Below are positions 1-5,851 of a DNA stretch of 6,322 bases, in pieces (the first letter of the stretch is position 1; the number at the start of each line of letters is the position of its first letter). The notes beneath the pieces are model-generated. The model had not been told where the DNA came from, did no database searches, and saw only the letters and a list, made by a program, of their open reading frames with translations. This DNA comes from Roseburia sp. CAG:309 (GTDB taxonomy: Bacteria > Bacillota > Clostridia > Lachnospirales > Lachnospiraceae), in contig FR894028.1 of NCBI GenBank assembly GCA_000434115.1, positions 1 through 6,322 of the forward strand, given 5' to 3'. The position numbers were made by a program, and so were the translations under genes.

Positions 1-1708
1 AGTAGTAAAGGCGAAGGGACGTTTGAAAGGGTTGATGGAAAAGACAGATAACGGACGTGCCCTTAAGGGAGATTGTGGCATCGGACATACGAGATGGGCG
101 ACACATGGCGAACCATCGGAGGTAAATGCACATCCACATGTAAGCGATGATGGAAATGTCGTGGGTGTTCACAACGGAATTATAGAAAATTACCAGGAAT
201 TAAAGGCGAAACTCCTGAAAAAGGGGTACACGTTTTATTCTTCGACGGATACGGAAGTGGCAGTGAAACTGGTGGATTATTATTATAAAAAATATGAGCA
301 TACGCCGGTGGATGCAATCAACCATGCGATGGTTCGGATCCGCGGTTCTTATGCGCTGGCATTGATGTTTGAGGAGTATCCGGAAGAAATTTATGTGGCG
401 CGGAAAGACAGTCCGATGATCATTGGAGTAGCAGATGGGGATTGCTATATTGCCTCCGATGTACCGGCAATTCTTAAGTATACAAGAAATGTCTATTATA
501 TTGGGAATATGGAGATTGGACGATTGGCAGAAGGAAAGGCAACCTTTTACAATCTGGATGGAGATGAGATCGAAAAAGAACTTGTAGAGATCAAATGGGA
601 TGCGGAAGCGGCAGAAAAGGGCGGCTTTGAGCATTTTATGATGAAAGAGATCCACGAGCAGCCAAAAGCCATTTTGGATACGATGAATTCGAAGATCAAA
701 GACGGAAAGATCGATCTGTCGGATGTGGGACTGAGCGAGGAAGATATGAAAAAGATCACACAGATTTACATTGTGGCGTGTGGTTCTGCCTATCATACTG
801 GTGTAGTTACGCAGTATGTCATGGAAGATCTGGCAAGAGTGCCGGTTCGTGTGGAACTGGCATCGGAATTCCGGTATCGCAATCCAATTTTAAAGCCGAC
901 CGATCTTGTGATCGTAGTGAGTCAGTCGGGGGAGACAGCAGATACGCTGGCGGGACTTCGTCTGGCAAAAGAGCATGGCGTAAAGACACTTGGTATCGTA
1001 AATGTCGTCGGATCTTCGATTGCAAGAGAAGCAGACAATGTCTTTTATACCATGGCAGGACCGGAGATTTCAGTAGCGACGACGAAGGCGTACAGTGCAC
1101 AGCTGATCGCCGGGTATCTGCTGGCTGTCGAATTTGCGTGGGTGCGTGAAAAAATTACGAAAGAGCAGTACGATGCGCTGTTAGCAGAGATGCAGACGCT
1201 TCCGGAGAAGATCAATAAGATCATTGAAGACAAAGAGCGGATTCAGTGGTTTGCCGCAAAACAGGCAAACGCCCGCGATATTTTCTTTGTAGGACGTGGC
1301 GTGGATTATGCCATCTGTCTGGAAGGAAGTCTGAAATTAAAAGAGATCAGTTATATCCATTCAGAGGCATATGCTGCGGGTGAATTAAAGCATGGAACGA
1401 TCAGTTTGATCGAGGACAATATATTGGTGATCGGTTCCCTGACACAGGACGATCTGTATGAAAAAACGATAAGCAATATGGTTGAGTGCAAGAGCCGGGG
1501 GGCTTCGTTGATGGGCCTTACAAATTTTGGAAACTACTCCATCGAAGATACCGCAGATTTTGTCGTATATGTTCCTAAGACGGATCCGCATTTTGCAGCA
1601 AGTCTGGCAGTGATCCCATTGCAGCTGCTGGGATATTATGTATCGGTAGCGCGTGGACTTGACGTAGATAAACCGAGAAATCTGGCAAAAAGCGTAACAG
1701 TAGAGTAA
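1..1708 (+). CDS. glmS: Glutamine--fructose-6-phosphate aminotransferase (isomerizing), 5'-truncated by the window edge
   Basis: Cytosolic enzyme that converts fructose-6-phosphate and glutamine to glucosamine-6-phosphate, the first committed step to UDP-GlcNAc for peptidoglycan and other wall polymers. The reading frame is open from base 2 (VVKAKGRLKGLMEK...), so the gene begins outside the window. By comparison with E. coli GlmS about 40-45 residues are missing, including the catalytic N-terminal Cys. Visible parts: the glutaminase domain with GIGHTRWATHG (bases 77-109), followed by a conserved HNGIIEN; a first SIS sugar-binding domain (about 760-1150) with SQSGETADT (920-946) and the ISVATTKAYSAQ segment; a second SIS domain (about 1260-1640) with a SEAYAAGELKHG loop; and the canonical C-terminus DVDKPRNLAKSVTVE. 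About 568 residues are present of a usual ~600-610. In many Firmicutes a glmS ribozyme precedes this gene, but that region is off-window. No terminator follows, and rfbC starts 31 nt downstream, so co-transcription is likely. The TTG at base 23 is internal, not a start. Confidence 0.97.
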   Translation, partial: VVKAKGRLKGLMEKTDNGRALKGDCGIGHTRWATHGEPSEVNAHPHVSDDGNVVGVHNGIIENYQELKAKLLKKGYTFYSSTDTEVAVKLVDYYYKKYEHTPVDAINHAMVRIRGSYALALMFEEYPEEIYVARKDSPMIIGVADGDCYIASDVPAILKYTRNVYYIGNMEIGRLAEGKATFYNLDGDEIEKELVEIKWDAEAAEKGGFEHFMMKEIHEQPKAILDTMNSKIKDGKIDLSDVGLSEEDMKKITQIYIVACGSAYHTGVVTQYVMEDLARVPVRVELASEFRYRNPILKPTDLVIVVSQSGETADTLAGLRLAKEHGVKTLGIVNVVGSSIAREADNVFYTMAGPEISVATTKAYSAQLIAGYLLAVEFAWVREKITKEQYDALLAEMQTLPEKINKIIEDKERIQWFAAKQANARDIFFVGRGVDYAICLEGSLKLKEISYIHSEAYAAGELKHGTISLIEDNILVIGSLTQDDLYEKTISNMVECKSRGASLMGLTNFGNYSIEDTADFVVYVPKTDPHFAASLAVIPLQLLGYYVSVARGLDVDKPRNLAKSVTVE

Positions 1709-1739
1709 ATCATATAGTGATGCGAAAGGAAGAGAGAAC

Positions 1740-2348
1740 ATGGGAAAGATTACAGTACAGAAAAATGCAGGTGGCATCGAAGGATTGTGTGTCATTGAAC
1801 CGAAAGTATTTGGTGACAGCCGCGGATATTTTGTAGAGACATATAATAAAAATGATATGCTGGAAGAGGGACTTGATCTGGAATTTGTGCAGGATAATCA
1901 GTCTTCTTCTTCCAAAGGAGTTCTTCGAGGACTTCATTTTCAGAAACATTATCCGCAGGGAAAACTTGTACGTGTCACAAAAGGCAGAGTGTTTGATGTG
2001 GCAGTAGACCTTCGTAAAGAGAGCAAAACATACGGAAAATGGTTTGGTGTGGAATTAAACGCTGACAATTTTAAACAGTTATATATTCCGAAAGGATTTG
2101 CACATGGATTTTTGGTGTTGTCGGAGCTGGCTGAATTTTGTTATAAATGTACGGACTTTTATCATCCGGATGATGAAGGCGGGCTTGCCTGGAATGACCC
2201 GGAGATTGGTATAGAATGGCCGGAACTGACCGGAGAATACAACGGAACGGCATCAAACGAAGGATATGCACTTGCGGACGGTACGCCGCTGAATCTGAGT
2301 GAGAAAGATAAATTATGGCTTGGCATCAAAGATACCTTTGCTTTTTAG
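1740..2348 (+). CDS. rfbC: dTDP-4-dehydrorhamnose 3,5-epimerase
   Basis: Cytosolic cupin-fold epimerase (RmlC/RfbC) that converts dTDP-4-keto-6-deoxy-D-glucose to dTDP-4-keto-L-rhamnose, the third step of dTDP-L-rhamnose synthesis for surface polysaccharides. The 202-residue protein carries the family signatures in order: EPKVFGDSRGYF (residues 20-31), QDNQS (51-55), VLRGLHFQ (61-68) with the catalytic base expected at His66, QGKLVRV (73-79), IPKGFAHGF (116-124) with a conserved His122, a YKCT motif with the active-site Tyr135, and WND (151-153). Asp190 in LSEKDK matches by pattern the Asp that pairs with the catalytic His in Salmonella RmlC. Between IEWP and LSEKD there is an insertion of roughly 18 residues relative to Salmonella. 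From memory this is common in clostridial members. The start is ATG with AAAGGA (1725-1730) 9 nt upstream. No rfbA, rfbB or rfbD is present in the window, so the rest of the pathway must be encoded elsewhere. Confidence 0.95.
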   Translation: MGKITVQKNAGGIEGLCVIEPKVFGDSRGYFVETYNKNDMLEEGLDLEFVQDNQSSSSKGVLRGLHFQKHYPQGKLVRVTKGRVFDVAVDLRKESKTYGKWFGVELNADNFKQLYIPKGFAHGFLVLSELAEFCYKCTDFYHPDDEGGLAWNDPEIGIEWPELTGEYNGTASNEGYALADGTPLNLSEKDKLWLGIKDTFAF

Positions 2349-2352
2349 AGGG
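2347..2352 (+). promoter_or_regulatory. Ribosome binding site that fixes the vanZ-family start
   Basis: AGAGGG overlaps the TAG stop of rfbC and lies 7 nt before the ATG at 2360. It supports that ATG over the in-frame ATG at 2315, which has no comparable site and would overlap rfbC by 34 nt. The overlap with the stop codon suggests translational coupling (inference). Confidence 0.6.
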
Positions 2353-2359
2353 ATTTGGG

Positions 2360-2815
2360 ATGCGGAGAAAAATATATTTTGTTTTGATGCTCATTTGGAT
2401 GGGAGTGATATTTTGGTTTTCTGCCCAGCCGGCAGAGAAATCGACACAGACGAGTCTCCATGTCGGAAGGCTGGTATGTGGAATCTTTGTAAGAGACTAT
2501 GAAGAATTGTCAGCAGCGGAGCAGACAACACTTGCAGAAAATATAGAATTTCCGGTCAGAAAGGCAGCGCATGCGTCAGAGTATGCGCTGCTTGGTATAT
2601 TGATTTTTGGTGTAGTGCGGAAAAAAGAAATGACGAAGAGACAGATGCTCTGCGCCATTGTGATAACTGCGTTGTATGCTGCCAGTGATGAACTGCATCA
2701 GCTTTTTGTGCCGGGGCGAAGCTGCCAGCTGCGGGATGTGCTGATTGACACAGCCGGGGCAGTGGCCGGTGTGGGCATCTCATACATTATATTGAGACAC
2801 TTCCGGAAAAATTAA
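2360..2815 (+). CDS. VanZ family small membrane protein
   Basis: Predicted 151-residue integral membrane protein of the VanZ family. The namesake gives low-level teicoplanin resistance in vanA clusters, but most family members have no known function and none can be assigned here. Visible pattern: an N-terminal hydrophobic helix (about residues 5-20) ending in WFSAQPAEKS; a soluble, charged stretch (about 22-66); RKAAHASEYALLG (67-79) leading into a second helix; a third helix (about 95-108) followed by the hallmark SDELHQLFVPGR (109-120); then RDVLIDTAGAVAG (125-137) and a last helix ending in a basic tail. These conserved His, Glu, Asp and Arg residues at membrane boundaries are the family signature. 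It starts 11 nt after rfbC and probably belongs to the same transcript. Its stop codon overlaps that of lrgB on the other strand. An upstream in-frame ATG at 2315 would add 15 residues that look like rfbC read-through, so it was not chosen. Confidence 0.88.
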   Translation: MRRKIYFVLMLIWMGVIFWFSAQPAEKSTQTSLHVGRLVCGIFVRDYEELSAAEQTTLAENIEFPVRKAAHASEYALLGILIFGVVRKKEMTKRQMLCAIVITALYAASDELHQLFVPGRSCQLRDVLIDTAGAVAGVGISYIILRHFRKN

Positions 2816-3504
2816 ATGAGCGGTGAAAATAACGAAGCGAGCAATACCGTCATAATTCCGGTAACGGCGATGGCAAGGCTGCTCATAGCACCTTCAATTT
2901 CGCCGAGCTCCATCGCTTTGGCGGTTCCAATCGCATGAGAAGAAGAACCAAGGGCAAGTCCTCTTGCAATCGGATGTGTGATGCGGAATATTTTGCAGAT
3001 GAGTCCGCCAAAAATATTGCCGAGAACTCCGGTAACGACAATTACTGCGACCGTGATCGTGACATAGCCGCCAAGTTCTTCGGATACGCCCATTCCAATC
3101 GCGGTAGTGATGGATTTTGGTAAAAGGGTTACATATTCTTTGTGTGACAGGTGAAGGATCTTAGCCAGCACAAATACCGTACAAAGGCTTGTGAGAACGC
3201 CGGCGGTGATGCCGAGAAGGACTGCTTTAAAATTGTTTTTTAAAAGCTGCCACTGTTCGTAAAGCGGGATGGCCAGACAGACGGTCGCCGGTGTCAAAAA
3301 CCAGCTCAGGTAGACGGCACCCTGATTATAAGTATCGTAGTCGATGTCAGCCACAACCAGCACAACGATTGTCAAAAATATCGATATCAATAAAGGGTTA
3401 AAGATCCCTAACTTAAATTTCTTCTTTAAAACCATGCCGAGGAGATAGGCGAGCAGACTGATCGTCACTCCGGCAAAAAGGGAAGTATTAAAAAAATCAT
3501 TCAT
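2812..3504 (-). CDS. lrgB: LrgB/CidB family membrane protein
   Basis: Hydrophobic 230-residue protein of the LrgB family. With LrgA it was first described as a holin/antiholin-like modulator of murein hydrolase export and autolysis in Staphylococcus; homologous pairs in Bacillus subtilis (PftAB/YsbAB) and Streptococcus mutans act in pyruvate uptake. Which role applies here cannot be read from sequence. Family motifs are clear: FLTPATVCLAIPLY (69-82), LLPKSITTAIGMGVSEELGG (127-146), TGVLGNIFG (158-166), and the strongly conserved ARGLALGSSSHAIGTAKAMEL (starting at residue 180) followed by EGAMSSLAIAVTGI (204-217). About seven hydrophobic segments are visible. The ATG at 3504 was chosen because AAGAAGG lies 9 nt upstream and MNDFFNTSLF gives a family-like N-terminus. 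A longer frame starting at 3564 only adds out-of-frame lrgA sequence. The start overlaps the lrgA stop as ATGAATGA, so translation is probably coupled. Confidence 0.93.
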   Translation of the reverse strand: MNDFFNTSLFAGVTISLLAYLLGMVLKKKFKLGIFNPLLISIFLTIVVLVVADIDYDTYNQGAVYLSWFLTPATVCLAIPLYEQWQLLKNNFKAVLLGITAGVLTSLCTVFVLAKILHLSHKEYVTLLPKSITTAIGMGVSEELGGYVTITVAVIVVTGVLGNIFGGLICKIFRITHPIARGLALGSSSHAIGTAKAMELGEIEGAMSSLAIAVTGIMTVLLASLFSPLI

Positions 3505-3865
3505 GAGAAGATGCCTTCTTTCTATCTTTATGCAGAATCCATTGGGTACAGCGGCCTGTCGCAATCATGACGGTGATCAGAGCGGCGACGGTAATAATGC
3601 TGACCGGAATCAACACCGGCTGTAAAATATGCCAGGAAGCCATCAGACCGACTCCGGCAGGGATAAACATAACCGGCATGATCTCAATCAAAAACGTGCC
3701 TGCTTCCTTCACGGAAGAAAGGGGAACCAGTCCTGATAATAAGCCGATCAGCAGGATTACCATACCATATATACTTGCAGGAATCGAAAAGGGAAGCAGA
3801 AATTTTAATGCTTCACCGGCAAAAGAAATGCCAAGAATAATTAAAAATTGTTTTACAAATTTCAA
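3497..3865 (-). CDS. lrgA: LrgA/CidA family holin-like membrane protein
   Basis: Small 122-residue polytopic membrane protein of the CidA/LrgA family, the partner of LrgB. Family marks are GEALKFLLPFSIPASIYGMVILL (residues 17-39, with the P-ASIYGM core), a PLSSVKEAG loop (48-56) and MPVMFIPAGVGLM (63-75). Four hydrophobic segments are expected (about 5-23, 28-46, 58-76, 83-104), followed by a basic, hydrophilic tail. Length is typical. The start is a TTG codon: no in-frame ATG precedes the conserved N-terminus, and AAGAAG lies 8 nt upstream. It is the first gene of an lrgA-lrgB operon, with an 8-nt overlap between the genes, under a perfect-consensus promoter. No lytS/lytR two-component pair, the usual regulator of lrgAB in staphylococci and bacilli, is seen in the window. 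The function could be cell-lysis control or pyruvate/small-acid transport. Confidence 0.92.
   Translation of the reverse strand: MKFVKQFLIILGISFAGEALKFLLPFSIPASIYGMVILLIGLLSGLVPLSSVKEAGTFLIEIMPVMFIPAGVGLMASWHILQPVLIPVSIITVAALITVMIATGRCTQWILHKDRKKASSHE
3514..3520 (-). promoter_or_regulatory. Ribosome binding site of lrgB, inside lrgA
   Basis: On the minus strand AAGAAGG sits 9 nt upstream of the ATG at 3504, within the last codons of lrgA. It decides the lrgB start against the longer upstream extension. Confidence 0.6.
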
Positions 3866-3873
3866 AAAAATCG

Positions 3874-3879
3874 CTTCTT
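3874..3879 (-). promoter_or_regulatory. Ribosome binding site supporting the TTG start of lrgA
   Basis: AAGAAG on the minus strand is followed by 8 nt and then TTG (3865-3863). It is moderate in strength, and the spacing supports the non-ATG start. Confidence 0.5.
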
Positions 3880-3914
3880 TCTAAAAAATTATCAATAAGT
3901 TGCTAACCTCACTC

Positions 3915-3943
3915 ATTATATACGCATTATTTCCGACTGTCAA
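3915..3943 (-). promoter_or_regulatory. Sigma-A promoter of lrgAB
   Basis: Read on the minus strand: -35 TTGACA (3943-3938), a 17-nt spacer, and -10 TATAAT (3920-3915). Both hexamers and the spacing match the consensus exactly. Transcription would start near 3908, leaving a leader of about 43 nt before the TTG start. So strong a core promoter suggests that control, if any, is by a repressor or by catabolite-type regulation rather than by an activator (inference). The stretch upstream of the -35 is A/T-rich. Confidence 0.8.
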
Positions 3944-3974
3944 ATAAAAAAATCATAAAAAACCATAGTATTTC

Positions 3975-4003
3975 TTGACATTTTCCAAGGTAAAATTTAC
4001 AAT
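3975..4003 (+). promoter_or_regulatory. Sigma-A promoter of the homocysteine methyltransferase/MTHFR gene
   Basis: TTGACA (3975-3980), a 17-nt spacer, and TACAAT (3998-4003). Transcription is expected near 4010, giving a leader of only about 33 nt. Its -35 lies 31 bp from the -35 of the divergent lrgAB promoter, so the two share one short A-rich control segment. The spacer holds an imperfect dyad TTTTCCAAGGTAAA (3981-3994), a weak operator candidate. Confidence 0.8.
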
Positions 4004-4031
4004 GAAAAAAGTGACAAAAGACAATTAGAAT

Positions 4032-4036
4032 GGAGG
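4032..4036 (+). promoter_or_regulatory. Ribosome binding site supporting a GTG start
   Basis: GGAGG lies 6 nt upstream of the GTG at 4043. This strong site makes the non-ATG start secure. Confidence 0.75.
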
Positions 4037-4042
4037 ATTCAA

Positions 4043-5842
4043 GTGATCGATTCATTAGTAGAAAAATTAAAGAAAAAGGTAGTATTGGCAGATGGTGCGA
4101 TGGGGACCTATTTCAGCCAGAAATATATGACGGAGATGGAGGCAGAGGAAGCCAATATCGCAACCCCGGAGCGGATCATTGCCATTCATAAAGAATATAT
4201 TGAAGCCGGAGCGGAACTGATCCGAACAAATACCTTTGCGGTAAACCACGGGTTATTTGAAGAGGCGGAAAAGCGGAAAGAAGTGATTGAAGCAGCGGTT
4301 GCCAATGCGAGAGAGGCAGTGCGTCAGAGCAGAAAAGAAGTCGTGGTCGCTGCGTCAGTGGGACCGATCCGCCAGTCTGCCGAGGAAGAAGATGGGAAAA
4401 TCTGGAAAGAATATACGCAGATGCTGGATGTGTTTTATGATTTGGGGATCCGTGTCTTCCTATTTGAGACATTTTCCGAGCTACGCTGGCTTCCTAAACT
4501 GGCAGAATATTGTAAAAACAGGGAAGAACAAACGATAGTGATCGCTGAATTGGCATTGAACCCGATGGGATATACGCAGCATGGTTTTGGAATAACAGAG
4601 ATTTTACAGGAACTGACGGCAGATGATAATCTTGATATTGTAGGATTTAATTGTGGTGTAGGTGCGCTTCACATGAAAAAACTTTTGGAAAGACAATATT
4701 TTCCAAAAGAATGTCTGCTTAGTGTATTCCCAAATGCCGGATATCAGCAGGAAATGCAGGGAAGAACGCAGGTATTTCATGATACGGCTTATTATGCGGG
4801 GCAGATGAAAGCCATTTTGGCATTGGGTGCAAATCTTGTCGGTGGATGTTGCGGAACGACACCGGGACATATCCGTGCGTTGAAAAAGGTGGTACAGAAA
4901 CAGGAGCAGGTACAGCCGAAAAAAGTGGCAGAAGAATCCGAAAATGTTGATGAGATCAAGGACAATCCGACACCGTTTGTCCGTAAACTGCGGGAAGGCA
5001 AAAAAGTATTTGTCGTGGAACTGGATGCTCCGTTTGATGCTTCCAGTGATAAATTCCGCAAAGGGGTATGTGCGTTGCAGGAAAATGGAGTGGATATCAT
5101 TACCGTATCCGATTCTCCGATGGCACGTTCCAGAGCCGATGCTTCGCTGCTGGCTGTTTATGCAAAAAAATGTGCCGATGTTGAGATCATGCCGCATGTA
5201 GCGATGCGCGACCGCAATCTGATTGGACTGCGTTCTGAGATTTTGGGAGCACATGTGAATGGAATCCGCGATTTTCTTGTTATCACAGGAGATCCGGTTG
5301 GCAGCAATGACCGTGGAAAGATCACTGGGGTATTCGACGTAAATTCCATTCGTTTTATGGAATATCTGAAACATATGAACGAAGAAGTATTTCAGGAGGA
5401 GCCGGTTTATTATGGTGGTGCGCTGAATTATGCCGGGATCAATCCGGCAGCGATCGCGGGACGCATGAAAAAGAAAATGGAAGCGGGCTGCCGGTATTTT
5501 CTGACACAGCCAGTCTTTACGGAAGAAGACATCGAACGGATCCGGGAATTAAAGAAAATGACTGGAGCAAAAATCCTCTGTGGGATCATGCCGCTTGTGA
5601 GTTACCGTAATGCGATGTTTATGAAAAATGAAATGCCGGGAATCCATGTATCCGATGAGATCGTAAGCCAGTATCAGCCGGATATGACGAAAAAAGATGC
5701 CGAAGAAACAGCCGTGAAAATTTCTCTGGAAGTGGCAGAAAAACTGTTGGAAGTGGCAGATGGATTTTATCTGATGACACCTTTTCACCGAGTGGCTCTT
5801 GTGAACCGTATTATAGATGGAATACGCAGACTGCTTGGATAA
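4043..5842 (+). CDS. yitJ: Bifunctional homocysteine S-methyltransferase / 5,10-methylenetetrahydrofolate reductase
   Basis: Cytosolic two-domain enzyme of the YitJ type, 599 residues (B. subtilis YitJ is about 610). Residues 1-285 form a homocysteine S-methyltransferase TIM barrel: DGAMGTYF (17-24), RTNTF (61-65), and the three zinc ligands of the family, Cys204 in FNCGVG and Cys269-Cys270 in GGCCGTTPGHI. A charged linker follows (about 284-312). Residues 313-599 form a MetF-like FAD reductase: VVELDAP (324-330) with Glu326 matching the catalytic Glu28 of E. coli MetF, SDSPMARSR (356-364), VITGDP (413-418), and FLTQPVF (486-492). The reductase half makes 5-methyl-THF from methylene-THF; the other half methylates homocysteine to methionine. 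There are no pterin-, cobalamin- or reactivation domains as in full MetH, so the methyl donor of the N-terminal half is uncertain. The start is GTG with GGAGG 6 nt upstream. The gene has its own promoter and terminator and appears monocistronic. Confidence 0.95.
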   Translation: MIDSLVEKLKKKVVLADGAMGTYFSQKYMTEMEAEEANIATPERIIAIHKEYIEAGAELIRTNTFAVNHGLFEEAEKRKEVIEAAVANAREAVRQSRKEVVVAASVGPIRQSAEEEDGKIWKEYTQMLDVFYDLGIRVFLFETFSELRWLPKLAEYCKNREEQTIVIAELALNPMGYTQHGFGITEILQELTADDNLDIVGFNCGVGALHMKKLLERQYFPKECLLSVFPNAGYQQEMQGRTQVFHDTAYYAGQMKAILALGANLVGGCCGTTPGHIRALKKVVQKQEQVQPKKVAEESENVDEIKDNPTPFVRKLREGKKVFVVELDAPFDASSDKFRKGVCALQENGVDIITVSDSPMARSRADASLLAVYAKKCADVEIMPHVAMRDRNLIGLRSEILGAHVNGIRDFLVITGDPVGSNDRGKITGVFDVNSIRFMEYLKHMNEEVFQEEPVYYGGALNYAGINPAAIAGRMKKKMEAGCRYFLTQPVFTEEDIERIRELKKMTGAKILCGIMPLVSYRNAMFMKNEMPGIHVSDEIVSQYQPDMTKKDAEETAVKISLEVAEKLLEVADGFYLMTPFHRVALVNRIIDGIRRLLG

Positions 5843-5849
5843 AAGCAGT
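5829..5849 (+). repeat. Inverted repeat spanning the yitJ stop codon
   Basis: GACTGCTT (5829-5836) and AAGCAGT (5843-5849) can form a 7-bp hairpin (ACTGCTT/AAGCAGT) whose 6-nt loop, GGATAA, contains the TAA stop. No T-run follows, so it is not a terminator by itself. The same arm sequence recurs in the terminator at 5876-5895, giving four copies in alternating orientation within 67 bp. Confidence 0.75.
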
Positions 5850-5851
5850 AA

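Noticed and set aside
200..796. Minus-strand frame of 198 codons antisense to glmS
   Set aside because: His-, Ile- and Phe-rich translation of the kind produced opposite a real gene; no motif and no promoter seen.
778..1149. Plus-strand frame of 123 codons inside glmS
   Set aside because: It overlaps the first SIS domain in another frame; the product is rich in Ser, Arg and Cys with no family resemblance.
2315..2359. Longer N-terminus for the VanZ-family protein (start at 2315)
   Set aside because: It would overlap rfbC by 34 nt, lacks a ribosome binding site, and the extra 15 residues are not membrane-protein-like; the ATG at 2360 has AGAGGG at 7 nt.
2778..2797. Hairpin TCTCA/TGAGA near the end of the VanZ gene as a terminator
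   Set aside because: Only a 5-bp A/T-containing stem with a 10-nt loop and no T-run after it on either strand.
3505..3564. Longer N-terminus for LrgB (start at 3564)
   Set aside because: The extra 20 residues are lrgA sequence read in another frame; the ATG at 3504 has AAGAAGG at 9 nt and gives the usual family N-terminus.
3981..3997. CodY-like box in the yitJ promoter spacer
   Set aside because: The TTTTCC...TAAA dyad has too many mismatches to the AATTTTCWGAAAATT consensus; kept only as an unspecific weak dyad.
3866..4042. Small gene or RNA in the 177-bp divergent intergenic region
   Set aside because: The space is accounted for by two promoters and short leaders; no open frame with a ribosome site and no stable hairpin was seen.
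4604..5374. Long open frame (256 codons) on the minus strand inside yitJ
   Set aside because: It lies wholly antisense to a well-supported enzyme domain, has no recognisable motif, no ribosome binding site evidence, and a composition typical of a codon-bias shadow.
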